From Luteibacter yeojuensis (GTDB taxonomy: Bacteria; Pseudomonadota; Gammaproteobacteria; Xanthomonadales; Rhodanobacteraceae): 64,000 bases of DNA. How positions within the stretch are numbered: the first letter of the stretch is position 1; every line of letters begins with the position of its first letter. The position numbers were made by a program, and so were the translations under genes. The stretch is taken from positions 62,001-126,000 of the forward strand of contig NZ_JAAQTL010000001.1 of NCBI RefSeq assembly GCF_011742875.1, given 5' to 3'. Below the pieces are notes generated by a model that was given only the letters and a program-made list of their open reading frames with translations, was not told the origin of the DNA and did not search any database. This document shows positions 17,290 through 26,562 of this stretch, in pieces.

Positions 17290-17493
17290 AGAAAAGCGGG
17301 CCCGTTGTGGGAGCCGGTTTTGCCGGCGATCCAGCAGCAGCGGGCAACCTTGCCGCAAGCACCCATCGCCGCTGAAGCGGCTCCCACACAGAGCCTGGCA
17401 GTTCATCGTAGGGGGAGTGTGGGTAGCGCGCTGGTGCGCGGAGGGATTACGGCCTGGCCGTACACGCGCCAGCGCGCTCCCCACAGCAAACGG
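17218..17493. other. Repeat-only gap between two convergent operons
   Basis: The 276 bp between the mutarotase and lldD-like stop codons hold no gene. They contain most of a class A REP pair, a class B pair and an imperfect inverted repeat (17419-17437 against 17465-17484, GTGGGTAGCGCGCTGGTGCG type). Three unrelated hairpins in tandem would act as a bidirectional transcription barrier. Confidence 0.7.
17307..17387. repeat. REP-type inverted repeat pair, class B
   Basis: Left arm GTGGGAGCCGGTTTTGCCGGCGAT (core changed to GCCGG-TTTT-GCCGGC) and right arm the normal class B inverse ending GCTCCCAC. The two arms have diverged but each keeps its own stem. Confidence 0.8.
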
Positions 17494-18636
17494 TCATCCC
17501 TTCCACAGGATGTCTCGCGACACGCGGGTGGCATCCAGCGCGCCGGTGAGGGCCATCGATACGCTCAGTTCCTTGCGGATGAGTTCGATGGCCTGGGTGA
17601 CGCCGGCTTCGCCGTTGGCGCCGAGGCCATAGAGGAAGGCCTTGCCGATGAGGCCGGCGCGGGCGCCGAGGGCGAGTGCCTTGAGCAGGTCCTGACCGCT
17701 GGCGATACCGCTATCGAACAGCACCTCGGTGCCGCCGGCCACTGCATCGACGATGTAGGGCAGCACATCGATGCTGGCCGGCGCACCGTCGAGCTGGCGG
17801 CCGCCATGGTTGGACACCACGATGGCATCCACGCCATGGGCCACGGCCAGCTTTGCATCCTCGGGATCAAGGATGCCCTTGAGGATAAGCTTCCCGGGCC
17901 ATAGCTCGCGAATCCATGCCAGGTCGTCCCAGGTGATGGTCGGATCGAACTGTGCGGCGATCCACTGCGCGAGCGTGGTCAGGCTGTCCGCGCCCTTGAT
18001 GTGGCCGTCGAGGTTGCCGAAGGAACGGCTTGGCGCGCGCAGCACGTTCCACACCCAGCGCGGTTTGCTGGCGATGTCGAACAGGTTTCGCAGCGTGAGC
18101 TTCGGGGGAACCGAGAGTCCGTTCTTGATCTCGCGGTGCCGCTGCCCCTGCACGGTGAGGTCTGCGGTGACCATCAATGCGGAACACTCCGCCGCACGCG
18201 CACGCTGGATGAGCTCCCGGGAAAATCCCCTGTCGCGCATCACGTACACCTGGAACCAGAACGGTACGTCGGTGCCGGCGCGCACCTGTTCGATCGAGCA
18301 GATCGACACGGTGCTGAGGCAGAATGGAATGCCTGCCTTCGCGGCGGCGCGCGCGCCGTGGATCTCGCCGCTGCCGTATTGCAGCCCCGCCATGCCGGTG
18401 GGCGCGATCGCCAGCGGCATGCTCAGCGGCTGCCCGACCACGGTCGTGGCGAGCGAGCGGCGGTCCACGTTCCGCATCACGCGCTGGCGGAAGCGCAGGC
18501 GTTCGAAGGCGCGGCGGTTTTCCCGCAATGTCACTTCGTCGTACGAGCCGCGGTCGGCGTATTCGAAGAAGGCACGCGGTACGCGGCGCCGCGCGAGTTC
18601 GCGCAGGTCGGCGACGTTCGTGACCGGCGTGGCCAT
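17494..18636 (-). CDS. lldD: FMN-dependent L-lactate dehydrogenase / alpha-hydroxyacid oxidase
   Basis: A 380-residue flavoprotein of the LldD/glycolate-oxidase family. Visible are PLAIAPTGMAGLQY (FMN site), the FWFQVYVMRDR strand, the active-site stretch VVSNHGGRQLDG with the catalytic His, and DSGIASGQDLLKALALGA (FMN phosphate). The family oxidises L-lactate to pyruvate with transfer to the quinone pool. It starts 4 bp after the fucD stop and ends the operon. The last fucose-pathway hydrolase yields pyruvate plus L-lactate, so an L-lactate dehydrogenase here would close the pathway to pyruvate only. The lactate assignment draws on this context; other 2-hydroxyacids are possible. Confidence 0.85.
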   Translation of the reverse strand: MATPVTNVADLRELARRRVPRAFFEYADRGSYDEVTLRENRRAFERLRFRQRVMRNVDRRSLATTVVGQPLSMPLAIAPTGMAGLQYGSGEIHGARAAAKAGIPFCLSTVSICSIEQVRAGTDVPFWFQVYVMRDRGFSRELIQRARAAECSALMVTADLTVQGQRHREIKNGLSVPPKLTLRNLFDIASKPRWVWNVLRAPSRSFGNLDGHIKGADSLTTLAQWIAAQFDPTITWDDLAWIRELWPGKLILKGILDPEDAKLAVAHGVDAIVVSNHGGRQLDGAPASIDVLPYIVDAVAGGTEVLFDSGIASGQDLLKALALGARAGLIGKAFLYGLGANGEAGVTQAIELIRKELSVSMALTGALDATRVSRDILWKG

Positions 18637-18640
18637 GACG

Positions 18641-19960
18641 TCAGCGGTCCGCCGCCATGGCCACGCCCTGCCAGACGATGCCGTCGGGATACAGGTGATC
18701 GCGTATCGACGCCGGATGCATCTGCGCCGAGAAGCCGGGCGCGGTGGGTGCCACGTAGCGGCCCTTCACGATGCGCACCGGATCGACGAAGTGCTCGTGC
18801 AGATGGTCCACGAATTCGATGGCGCGGTCTTCCTTCTTGCCCGTGATGGCGACGAAATCGGCCATGGCGAGGTGCTGCACCAGTTCGCACAGGCCCACGC
18901 CTCCCGCATGTGGAAAGACGCGCACGCCGAAGTGCGCCGCAAGCAGCAGGATGGCCAGGTTTTCGTTCACGCCGCCGACGCGCGCGGCGTCGATCTGGAT
19001 CAGGTCCACGGCGCCGGCCTGCAGCAGCTGCTTGAACAGCACGCGGTTCTGGCCGTGCTCGCCGGTGGAGATGGGCGTGGGCGCGACGGCGCGGCGGATA
19101 GCCGCGTGGCCGAGCACATCGTCAGGGCTCGTCGGTTCTTCCACCCATGCGAGGCCGACGCTCTCCAACGGCTTCAGCCACTCGATCGCACTCCCCACGT
19201 CCCAGCGCTGGTTCGCGTCCACGGCGATGGCGATGTCGGGGCCTACCGTGGCGCGGGCGAGCCGGCACCGGCGGATGTCGTCTTCGAGGTGCAGGCCGAC
19301 CTTGAGCTTGATGGTGCGGAAGCCGTCGTCGACAGCCTGGCGGGCGAGGCGCTGCATCTTCTCGTCGGTGTAGCCCAGCCAGCCGGGGGAGGTGGTGTAG
19401 GCGGGGTAGCCTTCCGCCTCCAGTTGGGCGATACGCAGCTTCTTGTGCGGTTCCGCCGCGCGCAGGATCTCCAGTGCGCGGTGGGGCGTCAGCGCGTCGG
19501 TGAGGTAGCGGAAGTCGACCTGGTCGACGATCTGTTCCGGCGTCATGTCGGCGATGAATCGCCATAGCGGCTTCCCGGCGCGCCGCGCCGCGAGATCCCA
19601 GGCGGCGTTGATTACCGCGCCGATGGCCATGTGCATCACCCCCTTTTCGGGGCCGAGCCAGCGCAGCTGCGAGTCGCCGTTGAGCTGGCGCGCGAAGTCG
19701 CCCAGGCGCTCGACGATATCCTCCACGCGCCGGCCGATCACCCTCGGCTCGAGCGCGGCAAGCGCCGCCGTCTGCACGTCGTTTCCGCGTCCGATCGTGA
19801 ACACGAGCCCGTAGCCGGACAGGCCGTCGGGACTGTCCGTGCGCATCACCACATAGGCCGCCGAGTAATCCGGGTCCGGGTTCATCGCATCGGAACCGTC
19901 GTGGTCGATCGAGGTGGGAAAGCGGACGTCGAACGTGTCCAGCGCGGTGATCGTCACCAT
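18641..19960 (-). CDS. fucD: L-fuconate dehydratase (enolase superfamily)
   Basis: This enzyme removes water from L-fuconate to give 2-keto-3-deoxy-L-fuconate. The 439-residue protein keeps all known active-site residues of X. campestris FucD, at the same numbers: Lys218 and Lys220 (TIKLKVG), metal ligands Asp248, Glu274 and Glu301, and base His351 (FPHAGG). The ATG at 19960 gives [17 protein letters not shown], the family opening; the open frame runs upstream without homology. It overlaps the preceding hydrolase gene by 7 bp and is followed 4 bp later by the lldD-like gene, so all are on one mRNA. Confidence 0.96.
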   Translation of the reverse strand: MVTITALDTFDVRFPTSIDHDGSDAMNPDPDYSAAYVVMRTDSPDGLSGYGLVFTIGRGNDVQTAALAALEPRVIGRRVEDIVERLGDFARQLNGDSQLRWLGPEKGVMHMAIGAVINAAWDLAARRAGKPLWRFIADMTPEQIVDQVDFRYLTDALTPHRALEILRAAEPHKKLRIAQLEAEGYPAYTTSPGWLGYTDEKMQRLARQAVDDGFRTIKLKVGLHLEDDIRRCRLARATVGPDIAIAVDANQRWDVGSAIEWLKPLESVGLAWVEEPTSPDDVLGHAAIRRAVAPTPISTGEHGQNRVLFKQLLQAGAVDLIQIDAARVGGVNENLAILLLAAHFGVRVFPHAGGVGLCELVQHLAMADFVAITGKKEDRAIEFVDHLHEHFVDPVRIVKGRYVAPTAPGFSAQMHPASIRDHLYPDGIVWQGVAMAADR

Positions 19961-20814
19961 GCGTTGCGGTCTCCATAGGCCACGACATCCTGGCGTTGTC
20001 TTCCCAGTCCCTCGATGCCCAGTTCGATCACGTCGCCCGGCTTGAGGTAGGTGGGCGGCTTCAACCCGAGGCCGACGCCGGCGGGCGTGCCCGTGCTGAT
20101 GACGTCGCCCGGCATCAGGGTCATGTAGCGACTGATGTAGCTGACCAGCTGCGCCACGCCGAACACCATCGTTCGCGTGTTGCCGTTCTGGTAGCGATGC
20201 CCGTTCACTTCGAGCCAGAGGGAAAGGTCCTGCGGGTCGGCCACTTCGTCGCGCGTGACCAGCCAGGGGCCGATCGGGCCGAAGGTATCGCAGCTCTTGC
20301 CCTTCACCCACTGGCCGCCGTGCTCGAGCTGGAAGGCGCGCTCGGACAGGTCGTTGATCACGGCGTAGCCGGCCACGTGTTTCAGGGCCGCTTCCACCGG
20401 TACATGGCGCGTCACTTCGCCGATGATCACTCCCAGTTCCACTTCCCAGTCGGTCTTCACCGAATCGAGCGGAATCACCACGGTGTCGTTGGGGCCGCCG
20501 ATGGCCGTCGTGGCCTTCATGAACAGCACGGGCTGTTCGGGCACCGGCGCGCCGGTTTCCGCGGCATGGTCGGCGTAGTTCATGCCGACGCAGATCATCT
20601 TGCCGATGCCAGCCACGGGAGCGCCGTAGCGCGGCGTTCCCGCGACGAGGGGGAGCGTGGCGGGATCGATCGCGGCGAGGCGGCGCAGGCCTTCATTGCC
20701 GATGACATCGCCGGAGAGATCTGGCACGACGCCGGAGAGATCGCGCAGGCGGCCTTCGCCGTCGATGAGTCCAGGCTTCTCCTGGCCAGGGGCGCCGTAG
20801 CGGGCGAGTTTCAT
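19954..20814 (-). CDS. 2,4-diketo-3-deoxy-L-fuconate hydrolase (fumarylacetoacetate hydrolase family)
   Basis: A 286-residue FAH-superfamily enzyme: [15 protein letters not shown] (start of the fold), then [12 protein letters not shown] with metal-ligand glutamates, [17 protein letters not shown] and [19 protein letters not shown]. In the X. campestris-type pathway this enzyme cleaves 2,4-diketo-3-deoxy-L-fuconate to pyruvate and L-lactate. The FAH family alone would allow many substrates; the assignment rests on its position between the SDR and fucD genes. The ATG at 20814 is the start of homology. There is an 11-bp gap to the SDR gene and a 7-bp overlap with fucD. Confidence 0.9.
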   Translation of the reverse strand: MKLARYGAPGQEKPGLIDGEGRLRDLSGVVPDLSGDVIGNEGLRRLAAIDPATLPLVAGTPRYGAPVAGIGKMICVGMNYADHAAETGAPVPEQPVLFMKATTAIGGPNDTVVIPLDSVKTDWEVELGVIIGEVTRHVPVEAALKHVAGYAVINDLSERAFQLEHGGQWVKGKSCDTFGPIGPWLVTRDEVADPQDLSLWLEVNGHRYQNGNTRTMVFGVAQLVSYISRYMTLMPGDVISTGTPAGVGLGLKPPTYLKPGDVIELGIEGLGRQRQDVVAYGDRNAW

Positions 20815-20825
20815 CGCATGCGTCC

Positions 20826-21596
20826 TCAGTTCGACCAGCCGCCGTCCACGACGTGGACGGTGCCGGTGGTAAACGACGATTCCTCGGAGGCCAGATAGAC
20901 GGCCAGCGCGGCGATTTCGCGCGGATCGCCGAGGCGGCCCATCGGCTGGCGCTCGGTGAATCCACGCCACACGGCTTCCTCGTCACCGCCCATGGCGCGC
21001 ACGCGGTCGGCGAGCGACGGCGTTTTCACCGTGCCGGGACAGATGGCGTTGCAGCGCACGCCGCGCGCCACGACATCGGCGGCGATGGACCGGGTGAGAC
21101 CGATCACCGCGGCCTTGGTGGCTCCGTAGGCGAAGCGGTTGGGCACGCCCTTGATGCTCGACGCCACCGAGGACATGTTCACGATGCTGCCGGTGCCGCG
21201 CTCCAGCATGCCGGGGAGCACCGCGCGGCAGGTATGGAACATGCTGTCCACGTTGATGGCGAAGGATCGGCGCCAGCTCGCCTCGTCCGTGTCGAGGATG
21301 GTGCCCGCATGCACGTATCCCGCGCAGTTGAAGAGGATGTCGACGACGCCGGCTTCCGCGACGAGGGCGGCGATCGCTTCGGGGTCGGTCACATCCAGCA
21401 TGCGCGTCGTCACCGAAGGCTGTTCGGCGGCCAGCGAGGCGAGGCTGGCAGGGTCGATGTCGGTCGCCAGCACCGCCGCGCCTTCGGCGGCGAAGGCCAG
21501 CGCCGTGGCACGGCCGATACCTGCGCCGGCCGCGGTGACAAGGGCCCGCTTGCCTGCGAGACGGCCGCTCGCGCGCGGAACGGGTTGTGGCGTCAT
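20826..21596 (-). CDS. 2-keto-3-deoxy-L-fuconate dehydrogenase (SDR family)
   Basis: A 256-residue short-chain dehydrogenase that oxidises the C4 hydroxyl of 2-keto-3-deoxy-L-fuconate with NAD+. The Rossmann motif reads [10 protein letters not shown] (residues 21-30), where TGxxxGIG is usual. Catalytic Ser143 (NMSS), Tyr157 and Lys161 (YGATK) are present, and ATDIDP indicates an NAD-type acidic residue after strand 2. The ATG at 21596 overlaps the lactonase stop by 4 bp. Substrate is inferred from operon context and similarity to the X. campestris pathway. Confidence 0.92.
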   Translation of the reverse strand: MTPQPVPRASGRLAGKRALVTAAGAGIGRATALAFAAEGAAVLATDIDPASLASLAAEQPSVTTRMLDVTDPEAIAALVAEAGVVDILFNCAGYVHAGTILDTDEASWRRSFAINVDSMFHTCRAVLPGMLERGTGSIVNMSSVASSIKGVPNRFAYGATKAAVIGLTRSIAADVVARGVRCNAICPGTVKTPSLADRVRAMGGDEEAVWRGFTERQPMGRLGDPREIAALAVYLASEESSFTTGTVHVVDGGWSN

Positions 21597-22423
21597 GAAG
21601 GAATCCTCGGAAGGGAATAGACGGAGCATGCGTTGCCGCCGAACACGGCGGCTTCCGCCGCGGGCGCGTGGCGAAGGACGAGGTCGCGTGCGCAGGTTTT
21701 CCACGCGCCGTAGCTGGCGTGCGTGGTGAGCACCGGCCAATCGCTGCCCCAGATCAGGCGGTTCGCGCCGAAGGTCTCGAACAGATGCGCGACATATGGC
21801 TCGAGGGTCGAGGCCTCCGCCCCGTTTCCGGTGAGCGTGAGCAGGCCGGAGAGCTTGCAGTACACATCGGGCATCTGCGCGAGCCGTGCGATCGATGTGG
21901 CCCATTCGGCGAAGCTGCCGCCGGCGATGTCCGGCTTCGCGGCATGGTCGATCACCGTGTGCAGCCCCGGGTGCCTGGCCAGGCGCTCGGAAAGCGCGCG
22001 CAGGTGACGCTCGTCGACCAGCGCATCGAAGACCAGTCCGCGGTCGCGTATATGTTCGAAGGCGATGTCGAGCGATGGCGACGCCAGCCATTGCGTATCC
22101 GGAATGTCCTGCACCATCGGGCGGATGCCGCACAGCAGGCCGCCACCGTCCGCGACGAGCCAGTCCAGGCGCGAAGCGACGTCGAGCGCTTGCATGTCGA
22201 CCCACCCGACGACGCCGAGGACGCCCGGGTACCGGCGGGCCAGTTCGAAGAGGAAGCGCGTTTCGCGTTCGTCCGGCGCGGCCTGCACGAGGATGCATGG
22301 ATCGGGGGCGCCCACGAGATCCTCGGGAAGAAAAGCGCGACGCAGCGCATGGGGCGCGGCGGCCAGCCAGTCGTACTTGAGCCGCGCAGGGTCCCAGTAG
22401 TGACGGTGGGCGTCGACGATCAT
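21593..22423 (-). CDS. L-fuconolactonase (amidohydrolase family)
   Basis: A 276-residue metal-dependent hydrolase of the amidohydrolase_2 type that opens L-fucono-lactone to L-fuconate. The motif MIVDAHRHYWDP at the N-terminus carries the first two metal-site histidines; VIDHAAKP and IWGSDWPVLT hold the later His and Asp. The family also contains L-rhamnono- and other sugar lactonases, so the substrate comes from context. The gene overlaps both neighbours by 4 bp (TCAT), which ties it translationally to the dehydrogenase genes on either side. Confidence 0.92.
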   Translation of the reverse strand: MIVDAHRHYWDPARLKYDWLAAAPHALRRAFLPEDLVGAPDPCILVQAAPDERETRFLFELARRYPGVLGVVGWVDMQALDVASRLDWLVADGGGLLCGIRPMVQDIPDTQWLASPSLDIAFEHIRDRGLVFDALVDERHLRALSERLARHPGLHTVIDHAAKPDIAGGSFAEWATSIARLAQMPDVYCKLSGLLTLTGNGAEASTLEPYVAHLFETFGANRLIWGSDWPVLTTHASYGAWKTCARDLVLRHAPAAEAAVFGGNACSVYSLPRIPS

Positions 22424-23445
22424 GGCGTGGGCACCGTCGGATCGATCAGGCCTTCCTCCCGCAGCGCGGTCCAGGTGGCGGCAGGCACGGTCGCGCACCG
22501 GCGATGCATCGCCGCTTCCACCTCGGCCGTCGAGCGCAGTCCGCAAACCACGGCGGACACGGCGGGGTGGGCGAGTGGGAACTGCAAGGCGGCCGCGCCG
22601 ACCTCCGCGCCGGTACGGCGGCAGACATCGTAGTAGCGCCGCGCGCGTGCGAGTACCTCGGCCGACGCGGGGGCGTAGTCGTAAGTGGAACCGGGACCAT
22701 CCGCGCTACCCAGCAGCCCGGAGTTGTACGGCCCGGCGACGAGCACCGAGACGCCGTTCGCGGCCGCCCGCTCCATCACGGCCTTGCTCGCCCCCTGTTC
22801 GAACAGGGTGTAACGGCCCGCGAGCATGATGGCGTCGAGCGGAAAGCGCGGCATCACCTCGAGGCATATCGCTTCCTCGTTCACGCCGATGCCGATGGCG
22901 CCGACGAGGCCTTCGTCGCGCATGCGCGCCATCTCGGGCAATGCGTCGTCCAGCGCCTGAGTCAGTACCCGCGGATGACGGTCTCCGTGGGTGAGGGCAC
23001 CGATGTCGTGCAGGAAGAGGATGTCGATGTATTCGACGCGCAGCCGGCGAAGGCTGGCTTCGAGGCTGCGTCGCACGCCGGCGCGGCTGTAATCGAAGCG
23101 GGCGGCGCGATCGTCCACGGCGAAGCCGTCGTCCCGGCCGCGATGGCCGGTGGCGTCCTCGACGATCCGGCCCACCTTCGTCGACAGCGTATAGCTCGCG
23201 CGCGGCAGGCGGGCCAGCGCATCGCCGATGCGCGTCTCGCTGAGGCCAAATCCGTAGTAGGGCGCCGTGTCGTAGTGGCGGATGCCGCGCTCCCATGCGA
23301 GCCGGATGGCGTTTTCCGCCTCGGCTCCGTGCACCGCGCTGTAGAGATTGCCGACCGGCGCGCCGCCGAACGCCAACGACGAGAGCGGGCCTGGCTTTCG
23401 CCCTTGCGGTGTGACTGGCAACTGGCCGGCATTCGGCGGCGACAT
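22420..23445 (-). CDS. Aldo/keto reductase, predicted L-fucose dehydrogenase
   Basis: A 341-residue AKR of the D-threo-aldose/L-fucose dehydrogenase group, the first gene of the fucose operon. It oxidises the C1 of L-fucose to L-fucono-lactone. The AKR tetrad is visible: Asp in HYDTAPYYGFGLSE and the following Tyr, Lys in LSTKVGR and His in FLHDIGA. The C-terminal cofactor segment is AVVCGLRSTAEVEAA. The open frame continues upstream far beneath the TonB-receptor gene, but homology and composition begin at the ATG at 23445, just downstream of a plausible promoter. All six genes from here to the lldD-like gene overlap or nearly touch. Confidence 0.9.
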   Translation of the reverse strand: MSPPNAGQLPVTPQGRKPGPLSSLAFGGAPVGNLYSAVHGAEAENAIRLAWERGIRHYDTAPYYGFGLSETRIGDALARLPRASYTLSTKVGRIVEDATGHRGRDDGFAVDDRAARFDYSRAGVRRSLEASLRRLRVEYIDILFLHDIGALTHGDRHPRVLTQALDDALPEMARMRDEGLVGAIGIGVNEEAICLEVMPRFPLDAIMLAGRYTLFEQGASKAVMERAAANGVSVLVAGPYNSGLLGSADGPGSTYDYAPASAEVLARARRYYDVCRRTGAEVGAAALQFPLAHPAVSAVVCGLRSTAEVEAAMHRRCATVPAATWTALREEGLIDPTVPTP

Positions 23446-23502
23446 CGAGGCTCCCCAGGCTGCGCCACACGTCGCGTGCGGCACTGAACAGATATGGATA
23501 TT

Positions 23503-23521
23503 ACGTTTATAGGTGAACTTG
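23503..23521 (-). promoter_or_regulatory. Second shared motif, copy at the fucose operon promoter
   Basis: On the minus strand CAAGTTCACCTATAAACGT; it matches CAATTTCACCAGTAAACGT at 37636-37654 in 16 of 19 positions. Both copies lie upstream of minus-strand operons of the same island and overlap the predicted -10 region. It may be an operator or simply an alike core promoter. Confidence 0.45.
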
Positions 23522-23532
23522 TCCAGCGTCAA
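23504..23532 (-). promoter_or_regulatory. Promoter of the L-fucose catabolic operon
   Basis: On the minus strand TTGACG (23532-23527), 17 bp, then TAAACG (23509-23504); TATAAA with a 15-bp spacer overlaps it. The ATG is about 60 bp downstream. Confidence 0.5.
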
Positions 23533-23546
23533 GGCGAGGTTTTTCA

Positions 23547-23566
23547 TCATGTTGCACCGCAGCTTG
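23547..23566 (+). promoter_or_regulatory. 20-bp candidate operator upstream of the TonB-receptor gene
   Basis: Exact second copy of TCATGTTGCACCGCAGCTTG (first at 15474). Its last three bases form the start of the receptor gene's -35 box (TTGAAA), and it lies about 15 bp upstream of the divergent fucose operon -35. A protein bound here could affect both directions. Confidence 0.62.
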
Positions 23567-23592
23567 AAACGCTGAAAACATATCTGAATACT
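23564..23592 (+). promoter_or_regulatory. Promoter of the TonB receptor-GH29-GH18 unit
   Basis: TTGAAA (23564-23569), 17-bp spacer, AATACT (23587-23592): a good sigma-70-type pair abutting the 20-bp element. Confidence 0.5.
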
Positions 23593-23793
23593 CAGTTCGC
23601 CAGTGAACGGGTGCCGGAAACGCGCACTCGAGCGGGGCGAGCCGGTCGGCGAGGGGTCGACCGCCGTCCCTGCACGGATCGCCAAAGTGCCCCGCGCCGC
23701 TGCCAACGGCGCGGTTTTCATACACGCCAAGCATGCGCCGCCCCGACGGGGTCGGGTGCGTGCATCCGGAACCAAGGTTTGGGGAGACCATTC

Positions 23794-26493
23794 ATGACGA
23801 TCAGCAAGACCTTGCTGTGCGCGAGCATCCTGTATGCGCTCGCCGCGGTGGCCCAGGCGCAGGACGCGGCGCCCGCCCAGGCGGACAAACCGAAGACGGC
23901 GCAGCAGAAGGCCGCCGAGAAGCAGGTCCAGGAACTGCAGGAGGTGACCGTCACCGGTTATCGCGGCAGTCTCGAGAAGGCCATCGACATCAAGCGCAAC
24001 GCCAATGCCGTTGTCGACGCGATCAGCGCCACCGACATTGGCAAGTTTCCCGACACCAACGCCGCGGAGTCGCTGTCCCACCTGCCGGGCATCACCGTGG
24101 ATCGCCAGTTCGGCGAGGGCGAGAAGATCAGCGTCAACGGCACCGACGCCGCGCTCAACCGCGTGCTGCTCAACGGCCAGACCATCGCCTCGGGCGACTG
24201 GGGCGGCAATCCCACCGATACCAGCGGCCGCACCTTCAACTACTCGCTGCTCTCTCCCGAGATCATCGGCCGCATGGAGGTCTACAAGTCGCCCGAGGCC
24301 CGCATCGACGAGGGCAGCATCGGCGGCACCGTCATCATCCACACGCGCAAGCCGCTGGACCTCCCGGCGAACACGCTGCGCGGCTCGCTCGGCTACAACT
24401 ACAACGACCGCTCGAAGGAAGGAAATCCGCGTGGCTCCGCGCTGTGGAGCTGGAAGAACGCGGACAGCACGTTCGGCTTCCTGACCAGCGTCACCCACGA
24501 CAAGGAAGACCTGTCCCGCGCCGGCATCGAATTCTTCGGATATACCACTGGCGCGAACATCACGGGCCATCCCAACGTCACGGGCGATCCGAACTACGCC
24601 AACGCAAAGATCCCGGTCGGCATCAACAGTGCGTACTTCCAGCAAGAGCGCGAGCGCAACGGCATCCAGTCGGCGTTGCAATGGCGCCCGGACGAGAAGA
24701 ACGAGTTCAACCTGACCGGCCTGTACGTCAAGGGCAAATACAACAATTTCAGCGAGTCGCGCTATGTCTGTCCGGGCTGCGGCGACCTCAACAAGCTGAC
24801 CGACATCAACGTCAACAACGGCTACATCACCTCGGGCACGGTGTCGTCCACCACTGGCAACGGGCAGCCCTATGCCGAACTGGACGCGAATTACCGGAAG
24901 ACCGAGGTTTCCACCAAGAGCATCAACCTCCGCCACGACTTCAACGGCGATGCGTGGGTGTTCACGAGCCAGGTGGGCTATACCAGCGCCAGCGGCGGCA
25001 AGGACCCCGAATACCTCATGAAGTACCTGCTGAAGAACGGCGGGTACGACTTCGGTTACGACGGCCGCAACACCAGCGTGAACTACCAGAACGGCTCGGC
25101 CGCCAACTGGGGGCTGCCGGGTTCGCCGGCGGGTTCGCCCCCGGGCGACACGTCGCTGCCGGGCCAGAACCAGGCGGGCGGCATCTATTACGAAACCACG
25201 AAGGATCGCGAGCGCTACGCGCAGTTCGATGCGTCCCGCGACGTGGAGTGGGGCCCCATCAAGCAGGTGCAGATGGGCGTGAAGTACACCAACCACTTCA
25301 ACGGCACGAATTCGCGCGGCAACCGAATCAACACCACCGATCCGGTGTCGCTGCTGGACTTCGATCCGGGCAGCACGCCGGGTGGCCTGTTCGACGGCCT
25401 GCACGCCGGCGGCGACCTCACCGATTGGCCGACGGCAAGCAAGGGTGCCGTGGTTTCCTACCTGAACGCGCAGCCGCAGGGCCCGTACACGCTGAATTAC
25501 CCGTCGATGTTCGGCGTGGCGGAGGTCACGAAGGACGCCTATCTCCAGGTGAACTACGAGTCCGGCAAGTGGCGCGGGAACGTGGGCGTGCGCTACGTGG
25601 ACACGAAGGACACGTCGACCTATTACGTGAGCAGCGACAACATCCCCGGCACCTATAACCGGACGACGACCACCACGCACTATTACAAGCCGCTGCCGAC
25701 CTTCAACTTGGCCTACGATCTCGACGAGGACAAGGTGCTGCGCATGTCCGTCGCCAAGGTGATCGCGCGGCCGCGCTACGGCGACCTGGCCGGCGCCACC
25801 TCCCTCAGTGGCGCGAGCACGGGCAACTTCACGGCCAGCGCGGGCAACCCGGACCTGAAGCCTTACCAGTCCACCAACTTCGACGTCTCGGCGGAATGGT
25901 ACTTCGCGCCGGCAAGCCTCTTGTCGCTCGAAGGTTTCGTCCGCAAGATCGACAGCTACATCGTCACCACCACGTCCGAGCGCTCGATCACCGATCCGAC
26001 CACCGGCCAGACCAACCTCTACTCGGTCACTTCGCCGGTGAACGCGTCGAACGCCAAGGTCTCCGGTCTTTCGCTGATCTACCAGCAGGATCTCGGCCTG
26101 GGCTTCGGCATCCAGACGAATTACACCTACAGCAAGGCGACCACGCAGACCAATGCGGCCGGCGACAAGCTCAACCTGCCGTACCTGTCGAAGAACACCA
26201 TCAACATCATCCCGTACTACGAGCATGGCCCATGGTCGGCACGCATCAACTACAGCCGCCGCTCGCCGTACTTCACCCAGGTGGGGCGCCTGAACTCGAA
26301 CGTGTTCGCCGACGCATACAAGGAACTGGACCTCAGCGCCTCGTACCAGATCACGCCGTGGGCCGGCATCACCCTCAGCGCCACCAACCTGCTGGATTCG
26401 ACGTACTACCAGTACGCCGACATCAAGTACGCTCCGATCGGCGAGTACAAGAGTGGCCGGACGTACTCGGTCACGATGAACTTCAAGCTTTAA
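23794..26493 (+). CDS. TonB-dependent outer-membrane receptor for glycan import
   Basis: An 899-residue outer-membrane transporter of the Xanthomonas/Caulobacter TonB-receptor type. Signal peptide is at residues 1-22 (MTISKTLLCASILYALAAVAQA), then a spacer and the TonB-box region (ELQEVTVTGYR). The plug domain follows to about residue 190 (ISATDIGKFPDTNAAESLSHLPGI; VLLNGQTIAS), and then the beta-barrel ending YSVTMNFKL. Receptors of this class beside glycosidases import oligosaccharides. With GH29 and GH18 genes directly downstream and the fucose operon divergent, the likely cargo is a fucosylated oligosaccharide. The start at 23794 opens the signal peptide; the frame is open 100 codons earlier without homology. 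Confidence 0.93.
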   Translation: MTISKTLLCASILYALAAVAQAQDAAPAQADKPKTAQQKAAEKQVQELQEVTVTGYRGSLEKAIDIKRNANAVVDAISATDIGKFPDTNAAESLSHLPGITVDRQFGEGEKISVNGTDAALNRVLLNGQTIASGDWGGNPTDTSGRTFNYSLLSPEIIGRMEVYKSPEARIDEGSIGGTVIIHTRKPLDLPANTLRGSLGYNYNDRSKEGNPRGSALWSWKNADSTFGFLTSVTHDKEDLSRAGIEFFGYTTGANITGHPNVTGDPNYANAKIPVGINSAYFQQERERNGIQSALQWRPDEKNEFNLTGLYVKGKYNNFSESRYVCPGCGDLNKLTDINVNNGYITSGTVSSTTGNGQPYAELDANYRKTEVSTKSINLRHDFNGDAWVFTSQVGYTSASGGKDPEYLMKYLLKNGGYDFGYDGRNTSVNYQNGSAANWGLPGSPAGSPPGDTSLPGQNQAGGIYYETTKDRERYAQFDASRDVEWGPIKQVQMGVKYTNHFNGTNSRGNRINTTDPVSLLDFDPGSTPGGLFDGLHAGGDLTDWPTASKGAVVSYLNAQPQGPYTLNYPSMFGVAEVTKDAYLQVNYESGKWRGNVGVRYVDTKDTSTYYVSSDNIPGTYNRTTTTTHYYKPLPTFNLAYDLDEDKVLRMSVAKVIARPRYGDLAGATSLSGASTGNFTASAGNPDLKPYQSTNFDVSAEWYFAPASLLSLEGFVRKIDSYIVTTTSERSITDPTTGQTNLYSVTSPVNASNAKVSGLSLIYQQDLGLGFGIQTNYTYSKATTQTNAAGDKLNLPYLSKNTINIIPYYEHGPWSARINYSRRSPYFTQVGRLNSNVFADAYKELDLSASYQITPWAGITLSATNLLDSTYYQYADIKYAPIGEYKSGRTYSVTMNFKL

Positions 26494-26562
26494 GCGCGTT
26501 CCGGCGGCGGCCGCCTCCCTGACGGTCCCGCCGGTCTTTTGCCTGGACGAGGAATGTTACCG

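Larger units (their letters stand above)
23446..23793. other. Divergent regulatory region between the fucose operon and the TonB-receptor gene
   Basis: The 348 bp hold no gene. They contain a minus-strand promoter for the fucose operon, a plus-strand promoter for the receptor, the 20-bp element shared with fucP and one copy of the second shared motif. A GTTC-N6-GAAC dyad lies at 23595-23608. The receptor mRNA would have a leader of roughly 190 bp, in which nothing further was recognised. Confidence 0.7.

Noticed and set aside
22420..26226. A 1268-codon minus-strand open frame beneath the TonB-receptor gene
   Set aside because: Only the part from 23445 matches an aldo/keto reductase; the upstream part is complementary to the receptor and has low-complexity composition typical of G+C-rich shadows.
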